Source: Haloferax marinum (lineage in GTDB: Archaea; Halobacteriota; Halobacteria; Halobacteriales; Haloferacaceae). From it: a DNA stretch of 64,000 bases. Location: contig NZ_WKJQ01000001.1 in NCBI RefSeq assembly GCF_009674625.1, positions 62,001 to 126,000 on the forward strand, given 5' to 3'. Below are positions 36,493 through 45,466 of this stretch, piece after piece (position 1 is the first letter of the stretch; the number at the start of each line of letters is the position of its first letter). The notes below the pieces were generated by a model. That model was not told the origin of the DNA, did no database searches, and worked only from the letters and a program-made list of their open reading frames with translations. Position numbers and translations under genes: made by a program.

Positions 36493-38688
36493 ATGACTGC
36501 CGAGGACGAGGAACCGACTGTCCATCCAACCGAGCAGGACGGGTCGGACGCGAGTTCCGAGGGGTCGGACACGAGCGCAGATAGTAACGAAAGTTCCGAC
36601 GACTCTGGTGCGAGTGCCGACGACCTCGCCGCGAACGCCGACACCGTCACTCCCGTCGGTGCTGGCGGCAGTCCCGACCACGACGTGCTCGACCGACTCA
36701 GCGACGTGACCGACGCCGAGGTTCCGAACGACACCGAACAGCAGGCCGACGGTGTTTCACTCGCGTCGTTCTACGACGCACTCGAAGCAGAAGGGCGACC
36801 AGTCGTGACGGCACAGCAAGTCGCCCGTCGACTCGAGGTGTCGCAAGCGGACGCGATGGACGGATTGGACGCACTCGTCGATGCCGGTCGAGTCGAGAGA
36901 GTGAACGTCGAGACCGACCCGCTCGTGTGGTACCCGACCGAGTGGGGAAAACTCGCGTCTCGCGAGCGCGTGGTCTTGTTCCCGAAGCGACGCGAACTCG
37001 TCGTCGACAACCCCACACAGTACACACGCGCGCGACTCTCGCAGTTCGCCCATCTCGTGGACACGACGGGTGACCGCGAGGGCAGAGGTCGGGGATATCT
37101 CTACCGAATTCGACAGGAAGACGTGTGGCAGGCCCCCTTCGACGATGTCGGTAACCTCATCGCCATGCTCCGCTCAGTGGTTCCCGAGCGGTCGCCGCAC
37201 CTCGAAGCGTGGATCGAAGACCAGTGGAAGCGTGCCCACCAGTTCCGCCTGTACACCCACGAAGAGGGATACACCGTCCTCCAAGCGGCGACTGAGAGCC
37301 TCATGGGCAACGTCGCCCTCCAGAAACTCGACGAAGACCAAATTTACGCACCGATTTCAGATACCGAAGCGTGGGTCAGAGACGAGAACGTCGCGGCCAT
37401 CAAACGAATTCTCTACGACGCAGGCTACCCAGTCGAAGACGACCGCGACCTCGAGGAAGGCGACGCGCTCGACGTCTCGCTCCACGTCGAACTCCGTGAG
37501 TACCAACGAGACTGGGTCGACCGCTTCCTCGACCAGCACTCCGGCGTCCTCGTCGGTCCGCCCGGTGCAGGAAAGACTATCGCCGGTATCGGCGCGCTCG
37601 CTGCAGTCGGTGGCGAGACGTTGATTCTCGTCCCGAGTCGCGAACTCGCTCGACAGTGGCGCGAAGAACTCCTCACCCACACCGACTTCGACCCTGACCA
37701 AATCGGGGAGTACCACGGCGGAAGCAAAGAAATCCGCCCGGTCACCATCGCGACCTACCAGACCGCAGGGATGGACCGCCACCGCTCCCTATTCGATTCG
37801 CGTCGTTGGGGACTCATCATCTACGACGAGGCACACCACATTCCCAGTCGTGTCTTCCAGCGCAGTGCCGACCTGCAGTCCAAACACCGACTCGGCCTCT
37901 CTGCGACGCCAATCCGCGAAGACGACAAAGAAGCCGAGATATTCACTCTCATCGGCCCGCCCATCGGCACCGACTGGGGGAAACTCTTCGACGCAGGCTA
38001 CGTCCAAGAGCCGGAAGTCGAGATTCGCTACGTCGGATGGGAAGACGACATGGCCAGAAACGAGTGGGCCTCTAGCGACGGCCGAGAACGCCACATGCTC
38101 GCCGCGATGAACCCCGCGAAGGTCTTCGAGATACGTCGACTCCGCGCTCGCCACCCCGACTCGAAGACGCTCGTCTTCGTCGATTATCTCGACCAAGGAG
38201 AAGAGATCGCGACGGCACTCGACGTTCCGTTCGTCAGCGGGGAGACGCGCCATCACCGCCGCGAGGCGTACTTCGAGGCGTTCCGCGACGGTGACCTGCA
38301 GACGCTCGTCATCTCCCGCATCGGTGACGAGGGCATCGACCTGCCGAACGCCGAACTCGCTATCGTCGCGTCCGGTCTCGGCGGGTCACGCCGACAGGGG
38401 TCCCAGCGCGCCGGGCGAACTATGCGACCGGCCGGGAGCGCACTCGTCTACGTGCTGGCGACTCGCGGCACCAGCGAGGAAGACTTCGCCCAGCGTCAGA
38501 TGCAGCACCTCGCGGGGAAGGGCATTCGCGTTCGTGAATCGAACTCTGGTGAGTCCGCCCACGACGACGGACTCGGTGGGGAGGCCAGCGAACCGGTCGG
38601 TGACGACTCGGACCACGATGACTCGGACCACGACGACTCGGACCACGATGACTCGGACCACGACGTCGACGCGGGCCAAACTGAGTAA
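36493..38688 (+). CDS. XPB/Rad25-type superfamily 2 DNA helicase
   Basis: The 731-residue protein has an acidic N-terminal region of about 70 residues, a winged-helix-like part (residues about 85-160), and then an SF2 helicase core: Walker A LVGPPGAGKTIAG near 351, DEAH as YDEAHHIP near 441, LSATPIRED, and a second RecA lobe with KTLVFVDYLDQGEEIA, VISRIGDEGIDLPNAELAI and QRAGRTMRP. This is the XPB/ERCC3 family, which unwinds DNA at damage sites or promoters. The C-terminal tail is four perfect DSDHD units (38605-38664). ATG 36493 was chosen; a TTG one codon before is also open. Its position next to oriC is notable but typical replication proteins are not its relatives. Confidence 0.88.
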   Translation: MTAEDEEPTVHPTEQDGSDASSEGSDTSADSNESSDDSGASADDLAANADTVTPVGAGGSPDHDVLDRLSDVTDAEVPNDTEQQADGVSLASFYDALEAEGRPVVTAQQVARRLEVSQADAMDGLDALVDAGRVERVNVETDPLVWYPTEWGKLASRERVVLFPKRRELVVDNPTQYTRARLSQFAHLVDTTGDREGRGRGYLYRIRQEDVWQAPFDDVGNLIAMLRSVVPERSPHLEAWIEDQWKRAHQFRLYTHEEGYTVLQAATESLMGNVALQKLDEDQIYAPISDTEAWVRDENVAAIKRILYDAGYPVEDDRDLEEGDALDVSLHVELREYQRDWVDRFLDQHSGVLVGPPGAGKTIAGIGALAAVGGETLILVPSRELARQWREELLTHTDFDPDQIGEYHGGSKEIRPVTIATYQTAGMDRHRSLFDSRRWGLIIYDEAHHIPSRVFQRSADLQSKHRLGLSATPIREDDKEAEIFTLIGPPIGTDWGKLFDAGYVQEPEVEIRYVGWEDDMARNEWASSDGRERHMLAAMNPAKVFEIRRLRARHPDSKTLVFVDYLDQGEEIATALDVPFVSGETRHHRREAYFEAFRDGDLQTLVISRIGDEGIDLPNAELAIVASGLGGSRRQGSQRAGRTMRPAGSALVYVLATRGTSEEDFAQRQMQHLAGKGIRVRESNSGESAHDDGLGGEASEPVGDDSDHDDSDHDDSDHDDSDHDVDAGQTE
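38605..38664 (+). repeat. four 15-bp in-frame repeats in the helicase C-terminus
   Basis: GACTCGGACCACGAY repeats four times without interruption, encoding DSDHD units. Such an array can expand or contract by slippage without breaking the frame. His/Asp richness could bind metals, but that is speculation. Confidence 0.9.
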
Positions 38689-38787
38689 TCGCGGTGGGGA
38701 AGACTCTCGAATATCGACGTTCTGTCGTGCAGTTATCCGCGTGGAATGAGAATTCTTAAGTCTAATCGTAGATTCAGACTCTCTTAC

Positions 38788-38861
38788 CCGCTCTTAGCTC
38801 AGCCTGGCAGAGCAGCCGACTGTAGATCGGCTTGTCCCCCGTTCAAATCGGGGAGAGCGGA
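38788..38861 (+). tRNA. tRNA-Tyr (GTA)
   Basis: Acceptor CCGCTCT (38788-38794) pairs with AGAGCGG (38854-38860). The anticodon loop is CTGTAGA with anticodon GTA. T arm CCCCGTTCAAATCGGGG. Discriminator A at 38861. A TATA-like TTCTTAAGTC lies near 38752-38761, about 27 bases before the start. Confidence 0.96.
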
Positions 38862-38943
38862 CTTCTCCTGCGAACAACGTGAGCAGTGAGACGTCCACCT
38901 CGACACGATTTGAGCAGCGAGCAACTCTCTGAGTTGCGAGTGA

Positions 38944-39021
38944 GTTCAAATCGGAGGCTCGCGATGCTCGCCACGAGCACTCGCTCGTTTCACTCACGAG
39001 TGTGGGGAGAGCGGACTTCTC
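38944..39021 (+). repeat. interrupted duplicate of the tRNA-Tyr 3' end
   Basis: GTTCAAATCGG (tRNA 38841-38851) recurs at 38944-38954 and GGGGAGAGCGGACTTCTC (tRNA end, 38850-38867) recurs exactly at 39004-39021. Between the two fragments about 49 bases interrupt the copy. The intervening DNA contains repeats of GAGCAGYGAG type. This could be an old att remnant or a local amplification. Confidence 0.8.
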
Positions 39022-39054
39022 ACGGAACTTCCTTCAAAAATCGTCGCCGGCGAC

Positions 39055-39345
39055 TCAGACGGCCGAGAGCTGTTTCTGCTCGGCCAGTTCGAGGTACGAC
39101 AGCTCTGCATCGGGCATCTTCGGTCCAGTCAGTTCTCCCTGGCGTTTCAGATAGTCGGTCCACCCGCGTGCGTTTTCCACCGAGTCGAACTCGATGACCA
39201 CCACGATTTCGTTCGGGTTGTCGGCTGATTGAAACAGTTGGTATCCCTTCCCGCCGTGTTCAGCACGAAGCGTGTGATACTCGTCGAACGAGGATTTCCA
39301 CGCGTCGTAGTCGTCGACAGTCGATTTCACGTGTAGGTATGCCAT
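39055..39345 (-). CDS. antibiotic-biosynthesis-monooxygenase-like dimeric alpha/beta protein
   Basis: The 96-residue product is a single ferredoxin-like alpha/beta domain: MAYLHVKSTVDDYDAWKSSFDEYHTLRAEHGGKGYQLFQSADNPNEIVVVIEFDSVENARGWTDYLK. This is the ABM/EthD dimeric layout. Members are small oxygenases or of unknown role; no catalytic residue is certain. ATG 39345 is preferred over the GTG at 39354 because a purine-rich GGTGGAG precedes it. Confidence 0.8.
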   Translation of the reverse strand: MAYLHVKSTVDDYDAWKSSFDEYHTLRAEHGGKGYQLFQSADNPNEIVVVIEFDSVENARGWTDYLKRQGELTGPKMPDAELSYLELAEQKQLSAV

Positions 39346-39413
39346 CCACTCCACCGTGTTAACAGTGGACGCGGGAGTGGATATACGTAGCAGGTTCCGT
39401 CTCAGGAGGCTAG

Positions 39414-40640
39414 CTACTCCTCTGGAAGTCTGCAGACGTTCGGTGCGTCGTCGCCGATTTGGTTGTCTTCGACGACGTTGCCAGTCGATAGGTCGTCGAT
39501 TCTGATGGGCAAGTCGCCGTTCTCGCGGATGACGTTCTCGCGGATGACGTTGTTGTCTGAGCCCCCGCTCTCGACTCCTGAAACCTCTCGGCCTTGGAGT
39601 TCGATTCCATCGCCGCCGTTCTGTCGGATGAGGTTCCCGACGATTTGGTTCTCGTCGGCATCGAGGAGGAACACACCGTCCTCGCCGTTTCCGATGATGC
39701 GGTTTTTGGAGATGGTAGAGCGATCAACACGGAACTCGAAATTGATTCCATCTCCCCCATTTCGTAAGATGTCGTTTTCTTCGATGACAATCTCTGTCGA
39801 AATCCCGTCGACAGCGACTCCGTATCTCTCGTTTTCGATGAACCGGTTCTTTCGAACGACGTTACCTAATGTTTCGAAGATGAACAGGCCACCCCCGTTT
39901 TGATAGAAGAGATTATCCACGACTGTGGCATCCTGACAGAAGAATAATCCCAGTCGGCTGCCGTTGTAGTCGAAGCGGTTGTCCTTGAACAGGAGGTCGG
40001 GGGCGAACTCGAAACCAGCGATGCCCTCGTTTCTGGTGATTCGATTCCGCAGGACTCGAGTCCGTCTCGCACCTTCGTCTTGGAAGAACACGATGTCGTT
40101 CTTCGCGATGACGTTGTCTGCGATGGTGAGGTCAGTGACACTGTAGAGCCGCAACGCTGCCTCACAGTGAGTAATCTTCACGTGAGATATCGTCCCGTTT
40201 CTGTTGTCGCTGTATTCGATACCGGTTTCGAATCCCGTCACGATGAGATTCTTGACCGTGCAGTTGAGTGTGTCATCACTGAGGTAGAGACCAGCTCTGA
40301 TACCGGTGCTCTGGTAAACGTTTTTCCCAGGTCCTTTGATGGTGTGGCCGTGGCCGTCGATGGTGACATCGGGTACCCCCTCTTTGACGACGATGACGGT
40401 CATCGGATTGTTCACGACGATATCCTTCGTAAGCACGTAGTACCCTGGCTCGGTAATCTCAGTCGGGCCATCGATTGGAATCGCGTCGCTCGGCACCCCA
40501 CCACCGCCATCTCCTCCTGCGGCCGCACTCCCAGCAACACCTGACAGTCCCAGACCAGCAAGTGCAGTCGCAACTGCCCCCCTGCGAAGGACATCTCGGC
40601 GTGACAATCCACGATTCTGTGTCGAGCGTTCAGAACCCAT
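39414..40640 (-). CDS. Tat-exported parallel beta-helix protein (NosD-like)
   Basis: The 408-residue protein has a twin-arginine signal with RRDVLRRGAVATALAGLGLSGVAG and then a right-handed beta-helix with recurring N.I..N..R.N..GI units (for example FIENERYGVAVDGISTEIVIEENDILRNGGDGINF). This is the NosD/pectate-lyase-like fold. Members bind or cleave polysaccharides or act as periplasmic copper-pathway helpers, but no copper-site partner is nearby. ATG 40640 gives the signal at a sensible distance. The product is likely extracellular. Confidence 0.85.
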   Translation of the reverse strand: MGSERSTQNRGLSRRDVLRRGAVATALAGLGLSGVAGSAAAGGDGGGGVPSDAIPIDGPTEITEPGYYVLTKDIVVNNPMTVIVVKEGVPDVTIDGHGHTIKGPGKNVYQSTGIRAGLYLSDDTLNCTVKNLIVTGFETGIEYSDNRNGTISHVKITHCEAALRLYSVTDLTIADNVIAKNDIVFFQDEGARRTRVLRNRITRNEGIAGFEFAPDLLFKDNRFDYNGSRLGLFFCQDATVVDNLFYQNGGGLFIFETLGNVVRKNRFIENERYGVAVDGISTEIVIEENDILRNGGDGINFEFRVDRSTISKNRIIGNGEDGVFLLDADENQIVGNLIRQNGGDGIELQGREVSGVESGGSDNNVIRENVIRENGDLPIRIDDLSTGNVVEDNQIGDDAPNVCRLPEE

Positions 40641-40914
40641 TCGTGTAGAATGCGGCCGCAACCGCATTGTTATAATTGAGTTTTTGACAATTAGTGGTGT
40701 CTGAAGAATCTTACTCGGCGAATAACTGTGGTACTGGTATGTTACCGGAGCGTGACGCTCTCACGGGCACGTATCTCTGTCATCCGCAAAACTCGAAGCC
40801 GAGTCGAAGCCTGCAGGCCAGAACGGACTCACGCTCCAACACTGACTGGAGTAATCATACCAGAACATATCAGTATTACAACTGCTTATCACAGATGCGT
40901 GCGTAATCGCACGT

Positions 40915-41208
40915 ATGACTACCCTCTCTTTGACACCGGAGTTAGTGACGGTACGAACAGAAATGAACGACCACAGGACGATGACCGTCGAACTCCACGA
41001 GACGAACGAGACGCGCCACCTCGTCGAGTACGAGACCGAACAGATTCGGGACACGCTGGCGTCGCTTCCCGTTGGGTCTCGAATCCCTGTCGAGATGGTC
41101 CGTGCTGGCTCACGCTCGAACGTCTGGAAAGTCGTCGGTCTCCACGGCCGCCGCTCCCACGGCCGTCGGTCCCCCACTGCCAACCACTCTCTGACGACTG
41201 CTAACTAA
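40915..41208 (+). CDS. small conserved haloarchaeal protein, unknown (DUF7999-like)
   Basis: The 97-residue protein reads ...TVRTEMNDHRTMTVELHETNETRHLVEYETEQIRDTLASLPVGSRIPVEMVRAGSRSNVWKVVGL, a small beta barrel with a GSR.NVW end. I have seen similar haloarchaeal proteins with no known function. The tail RRSHGRRSPTANHSLTT is basic and unlike the core. ATG 40915 was kept; 40957 is an alternative. Confidence 0.65.
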   Translation: MTTLSLTPELVTVRTEMNDHRTMTVELHETNETRHLVEYETEQIRDTLASLPVGSRIPVEMVRAGSRSNVWKVVGLHGRRSHGRRSPTANHSLTTAN

Positions 41209-41345
41209 CCGCTTTCAGACACGGCGGACCCGAGCCCAACCCGTTCGTCTCTGTTTCCTGACTCCATTTCCGACGACTGAATCGAGAGCGCTCCCTTCAT
41301 CGCAGAGTCGCTACTTTCTATCGCCGAACTGCCGGCCTTCGTCGC

Positions 41346-41429
41346 CGAACCACTATCATCCACCCTCGAACCACTATCGTCCACCCTCGAACCACTATCG
41401 TCCACCCTCGAACAACCATCACCCACCGT
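41346..41429. repeat. tandem repeat, four 21-bp units
   Basis: CGAACCACTATCGTCCACCC-type units start at 41346, 41367, 41388 and 41409; the last is diverged. They fill most of the spacer between the small protein gene and the thioesterase gene. Confidence 0.85.
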
Positions 41430-41472
41430 CGAACCGCCGGTGCTATATCCTTCGCCCGTCTCCCGAACGCCA

Positions 41473-41856
41473 ATGACTGTCGTCGCCGAGATAGCCATCC
41501 GATTCCGCGACCACGACGCCTTTGGCCACGTGAACAACGCCGTCTACGCGACCTACTGCGAACAGGCACGCGTCGAGTACTTCGAGAGAGTCCTCGACGT
41601 TCCCGTCTCAGAACTCGACATCGTCGTCGCACACCTCGAACTCGACTACCGGGCACCCATCGAGGGAGTCGGAACTGTCGAAATCGAAATCGAGGCAGGC
41701 GAACCTGGTGGAAAGAGCTTCCCGCTGTTCTACGAACTCTCCTACGAGGGCGAGGTGGTTGCGACGGGAAAGACCATCCAGGTTGCGATGGACGAGTCGG
41801 GCACTCCCACACGCGTCCCGGACTCGTGGCGTGAAGCGATAGCGAATCAATCCTAA
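41473..41856 (+). CDS. hotdog-fold acyl-CoA thioesterase (YbgC/4-HBT type)
   Basis: The 127-residue protein shows the 4-hydroxybenzoyl-CoA thioesterase pattern: IAIRFRDHDAFGHVNNAVYATYCEQARVEYFE with the catalytic Asp (FGHVNN, RDHD), followed by VAHLELDYRAPIEGVGTVEIEIE and VATGKTIQVAMDE. It cleaves an acyl-CoA thioester; the acyl group is unknown. The start at 41473 is the first ATG consistent with the fold. Confidence 0.88.
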   Translation: MTVVAEIAIRFRDHDAFGHVNNAVYATYCEQARVEYFERVLDVPVSELDIVVAHLELDYRAPIEGVGTVEIEIEAGEPGGKSFPLFYELSYEGEVVATGKTIQVAMDESGTPTRVPDSWREAIANQS

Positions 41857-42031
41857 CTCGCCCCAATGATCCGGGCGACGTGACTCCGTCTCTCTGAGCA
41901 TCCCGTCTCTCTGAGCACCCTATTTCTCCGCGTTGACCCGGTATTCTCGACAATCCGACGCGACGTAACCCAAGAATCGGACGACAATGTCGAGTCCGCG
42001 GAATTAAGTAGTCTGCCAGTAATCTCAGAGT

Positions 42032-42505
42032 ATGCCCCAGGGAGCACTCAAAGAGCGTCCATCTGTCGGCGATGCGGTCGACCTGCAAACTCGAGCAGGG
42101 GAACGCGTCCTCTACATCGGTCGCGACCGGCCGATTCGTATCAGCACCGGACACCGACTCCTCCACCACGATGGGAAGTGTAGTCGTCCCCACGGCCACA
42201 ACTACGAAATCGCCGTCCGCGTGGTCGGAGAACTGACCGACGAGGGATGGGTCGTAGACAAAGGTGCGGTCACCGACGTCATCGACGAGTGGGACCACCG
42301 TTTCCTCCTCGAATCGGGTGACCCCCTGGTCGAAGCGTTCGAACAGTCGGGCGACGCCGACGGAACCATCGTCCTCGACGCGCCGCCGACGGCCGAAGTG
42401 ATGGCTGTCGTTCTCGAAGAGAAACTGGAAGCGGCGCTTCCAGACAACGTCTCGGAGGTTTCGGTCGAAGTGCGCGAAACCGCGGAACTCTGCGCTGGCT
42501 ACTGA
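42032..42505 (+). CDS. queD: 6-carboxy-tetrahydropterin synthase (QueD)
   Basis: The 157-residue protein has the QueD/PTPS fold signatures: FSTGHRLL-type STGHRLLHHDGKCSRPHGHNYEIAVRVVG with three zinc-binding histidines, WDHRFLLE, and PTAEVMAVVLEEKL. It converts dihydroneopterin triphosphate to 6-carboxytetrahydropterin. It is the first gene of a queD-queE-queC run leading to preQ0, from which archaea make archaeosine in tRNA. The stop overlaps the queE start. Confidence 0.92.
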   Translation: MPQGALKERPSVGDAVDLQTRAGERVLYIGRDRPIRISTGHRLLHHDGKCSRPHGHNYEIAVRVVGELTDEGWVVDKGAVTDVIDEWDHRFLLESGDPLVEAFEQSGDADGTIVLDAPPTAEVMAVVLEEKLEAALPDNVSEVSVEVRETAELCAGY

Positions 42506-43278
42506 TGCCCGTCTCAGATTCGGTTTCGCGACCCGACACCGACGCCGACGGCCAGCGCCTGCCTATCAACGAACTGTTCGCGTCGCTTCAGGGCGAGGGA
42601 AAACTCGCCGGCGTCCCGAGTACGTTCGTTCGGACGAGTGGGTGCAACCTCCGGTGTTGGTTCTGCGACTCGTATCACACCTCGTGGGACCCGACACACG
42701 CGTGGATGGCCCTCGACGAAATCGTCGCAGAAGTGGAGACGCTCGCTCCGACGCACGTCGTCGTCACCGGTGGCGAACCGCTGATTCACGGCGAGACGGC
42801 AACGCTCCTGTCGGAACTGGCCGACGACTACCACCTGACCGTCGAGACGAACGGGACGCTCGAAACCGACGCACCAGTCGACTTGGCGAGCATTAGTCCG
42901 AAACTTGCCTCGTCGACACCGACGGCCGAAAACGCACCGACAGACACCGACACTAGCGTCTGGACGGAGCGTCACGAGTCGGCCCGTATCGACCTCGATT
43001 CGCTGGCCTCGCTGGTCGAACACGCCGAGGACTTCCAACTCAAGTTCGTCGTCACCGGCCGCGACGACATGGCCGAAATCGAATCACTCGTCGAAGACGT
43101 CCGAGGCGTCGCGAAACGAGAGATTCGAGATAGCGACGTACTCCTGATGCCCGAGGGACAGACCCAAGCCGCGCTGGCGCACACGCGAACGGCCGTTGCC
43201 GAACTCGCCGCCGAGTTTGGCTACCGATACACGCCTCGCCTACACGTCGACCTGTGGAACGACGCGCCCGAGACCTGA
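42505..43278 (+). CDS. queE: 7-carboxy-7-deazaguanine synthase, radical SAM (QueE)
   Basis: The 257-residue protein contains the radical-SAM CxxxCxxC cluster as CNLRCWFC near residue 48, preceded by FASLQGEGKLAGVPSTFVRTSGC, and a VVVTGGEPLIHGE segment. It turns 6-carboxytetrahydropterin into 7-carboxy-7-deazaguanine with SAM and Mg. Residues about 140-160 (SSTPTAENAPTDTDTS) form an acidic insertion. ATG 42505 overlaps the queD stop codon, which decides the start. Confidence 0.94.
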   Translation: MPVSDSVSRPDTDADGQRLPINELFASLQGEGKLAGVPSTFVRTSGCNLRCWFCDSYHTSWDPTHAWMALDEIVAEVETLAPTHVVVTGGEPLIHGETATLLSELADDYHLTVETNGTLETDAPVDLASISPKLASSTPTAENAPTDTDTSVWTERHESARIDLDSLASLVEHAEDFQLKFVVTGRDDMAEIESLVEDVRGVAKREIRDSDVLLMPEGQTQAALAHTRTAVAELAAEFGYRYTPRLHVDLWNDAPET

Positions 43279-43311
43279 TTGCTCCCACATTTACTCCTGA
43301 AACTCACTACT

Positions 43312-44028
43312 ATGACAGACGACACAACTCACGACGAGAAACGCGCCGTCGTCCTTCTCTCCGGCGGCATGGACAGTGCGACGACTGCCTTCGAAGCCAA
43401 GGAGCGTGGCTACGAGATTTACGCGCTCCACACGTCCTACGGCCAGAAGACGGAGTCGAAAGAGTACGACTGCGCCCGTGCACTCGCCGACGAACTCGAC
43501 GCCCGTGACTTCCTCCACATCGAGACGAGTCACCTGAAACAAATCGGTGCTTCGTCGCTGACGGACGACTCGATAGACGTCGAGGACGCCGACATGGACG
43601 CAGACGAGATCCCAACCTCGTACGTCCCGTTCCGAAACGCCAACCTGCTGTCGATGGCCGTCTCGTACGCCGAAGCCAACGAGTGTGAGGCCGTCTTCGT
43701 CGGCGCTCACTCCGAAGATTACTCGGGGTACCCCGACTGCCGGCCAGAGTTCTTCGAGGCGTTCGAGGCGATGGTCGACGTCGGCACGAAACCCGACACG
43801 CACATCTCGCTCGACGTCCCGTTCGTCCACGACTCCAAGACCGACATCGCCCGACGCGGCCTCGACCTCGACGTCCCGTTCGAACACACGTGGTCGTGTT
43901 ACCGCGCCGAAGAACCGGCCTGCGGGACCTGTGACTCCTGTGCGTTCCGTTTGCAGGCGTTCCAGAACCTCGGCGAGCGCGACCCGATTCCGTACGCTGA
44001 ACGACCCGACTACGTCGACGCCGCGTAA
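43312..44028 (+). CDS. queC: 7-cyano-7-deazaguanine (preQ0) synthase (QueC)
   Basis: The 238-residue enzyme has the ATP PP-loop VVLLSGGMDSATTAFEAKERGYEIYALHTSYGQKTE and a C-terminal zinc site CYRAEEPACGTCDSCAFRLQAF. It makes preQ0 from CDG, ATP and ammonia. Downstream products of preQ0 in archaea are archaeosine at tRNA position 15. The start 43312 gives the usual N-terminus; 33 bases after the queE stop. Confidence 0.95.
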   Translation: MTDDTTHDEKRAVVLLSGGMDSATTAFEAKERGYEIYALHTSYGQKTESKEYDCARALADELDARDFLHIETSHLKQIGASSLTDDSIDVEDADMDADEIPTSYVPFRNANLLSMAVSYAEANECEAVFVGAHSEDYSGYPDCRPEFFEAFEAMVDVGTKPDTHISLDVPFVHDSKTDIARRGLDLDVPFEHTWSCYRAEEPACGTCDSCAFRLQAFQNLGERDPIPYAERPDYVDAA

Positions 44029-44064
44029 CCCTCACTTTTGACGCTTTCGGACGAACTGCCGGGT

Positions 44065-44817
44065 ATGAGCGACGAGAAACGTCGGACTGCGAGCCACTTC
44101 GGCGCGGCCGCCGAGTCGTATTTCGAGAGCGACGTCCACCGACTCGGAGCGGACAGACGGACGCTCGCTGCGTGGTGTCGAGACGCGACTCGAGCACTCG
44201 ACGTCGCAACCGGCGGGGGTCACACAGCGGGTGCAATCGCCGAGATGGGCGTTCCCGACGTCGTCGCCAGCGACGCGGCCCCCGAGATGGTCGCCACTGC
44301 GGTCCGTGAGTATCCTGTCGTCGGTGTCGTCGCGGACGCCGAGCGACTCCCGTTCGGAGCGCAGACGTTCGACGCCGTCTCCTGTCGCATCGCGGCACAC
44401 CACTTCCCCGACCCGGAAGCCTTCGTCGCGGAGGTTGCTCGCGTTCTCGAACCCGGCGGTGTCTTCGCGTTCGAAGATAACGTCGCACCCGAAGACCAGG
44501 CGCTCGCGACGTTCCTCGACGGTATCGAACGCCTCCGCGACCCGACGCACGTCGAACTCTATCCGGTCTCGCAGTGGCGACAGTGGTTCGAAGACGAAGG
44601 GTTGGCCGTCGAAGCAGTCGAGACGGCGAAACTCACGCTCGACTTCGACGACTGGACCGACCGAACTGGCGTCTCACCCGACGACGAAGCAGAACTCGAA
44701 CGTCGCTTTCGGGAGGCATCGCCGGCGGCAACCGACCTGTTCGAAGTCGAGTTCGACGGCGACGCTGTCGTCTCGTTCGCCAACCCGAAAGCACTGATTC
44801 GGGCGCGAAAACGGTAA
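44065..44817 (+). CDS. class I SAM-dependent methyltransferase
   Basis: The 250-residue protein has motif I ALDVATGGGHTAGAIAEM, VVASDAAPEMV, a DAERLPFGAQTFDAVSCRIAAHHFPDPEAFVAEVARVLEPGG methyltransferase core of the UbiE/Methyltransf_11 type. The substrate is unknown. It lies 36 bases after queC on the same strand, so it may be in the same operon, though archaeosine synthesis needs no such enzyme. ATG 44065 is preferred over 44038. Confidence 0.88.
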   Translation: MSDEKRRTASHFGAAAESYFESDVHRLGADRRTLAAWCRDATRALDVATGGGHTAGAIAEMGVPDVVASDAAPEMVATAVREYPVVGVVADAERLPFGAQTFDAVSCRIAAHHFPDPEAFVAEVARVLEPGGVFAFEDNVAPEDQALATFLDGIERLRDPTHVELYPVSQWRQWFEDEGLAVEAVETAKLTLDFDDWTDRTGVSPDDEAELERRFREASPAATDLFEVEFDGDAVVSFANPKALIRARKR

Positions 44818-44893
44818 CCACGAGGGAGGCCGGTGTGCACTCGCCCGCGACAGGCCCAAACTCTCACTTCGCTCCAGAACGTCATGTTATACC

Positions 44894-45448
44894 ATGGCAC
44901 GAGTAATCGTGGTCGGTGGTGGTCCCGCAGGACTCTCAGCAGCCCTGTTCACGGCGAAGAACGGGTTGGACGTCCGGTTGTTCGACACGGACAAGACGTG
45001 GCTCCACAGTGCGCACCTGTTCAACTACCTCGGCATCGAGTCGAAAGACGGAACCAAGTTCCTCGAAGACGCCCGCGAACAGGTCGAAGGGTTCGGCGCG
45101 ACACTCCACGACGCGGAGGTGACCAAAGTGGTGCACTCCGGCGATGGTTTCGTCGTTACTGCCGATGGTGAGGAACACGAGGCGGAGTACGTCGTCCTCG
45201 CGACAGGTGCGAAGCGTGACCTTGCAGAAGGAATCGGGTGTTCGTTCACGGGCGAAGACGTCGTCGAGGTAGACGTGACGATGGAGACGAGCGTCGAGAA
45301 CCTGTACGCTACGGGGGCGATGGTCCGCGCCGAAGAGTGGCAAGCCATCATCTCGGCGGGTGACGGGGCCGCCGCGGCGCTCAACATCCTGACGAAAGAG
45401 AAGGGAGAACACTTCCACGACTTCGACACGCCGGACGACGCCGAGTAA
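44894..45448 (+). CDS. half-size FAD-dependent oxidoreductase, thioredoxin-reductase-like
   Basis: The 184-residue protein has an N-terminal FAD Rossmann motif VIVVGGGPAGLSAALFTAKNGLDV, a second FAD segment VVLATGAKRDLA, and a C-terminal ENLYATGAMVRAEEWQAIISAGDGAAAALNI, the last FAD-contact region of thioredoxin-reductase relatives. It lacks the NADPH domain and the CxxC pair of real thioredoxin reductases, giving about half of the usual length. It may be a flavoprotein that takes electrons from another partner. No partner is adjacent. Confidence 0.85.
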   Translation: MARVIVVGGGPAGLSAALFTAKNGLDVRLFDTDKTWLHSAHLFNYLGIESKDGTKFLEDAREQVEGFGATLHDAEVTKVVHSGDGFVVTADGEEHEAEYVVLATGAKRDLAEGIGCSFTGEDVVEVDVTMETSVENLYATGAMVRAEEWQAIISAGDGAAAALNILTKEKGEHFHDFDTPDDAE

Positions 45449-45466
45449 TCGGCCAGAGCGGTGCGT

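Noticed and set aside
40694..40906. 70-codon plus-strand frame
   Set aside because: No acidic bias and no motif; the interval is more likely the promoter spacer between divergent genes.
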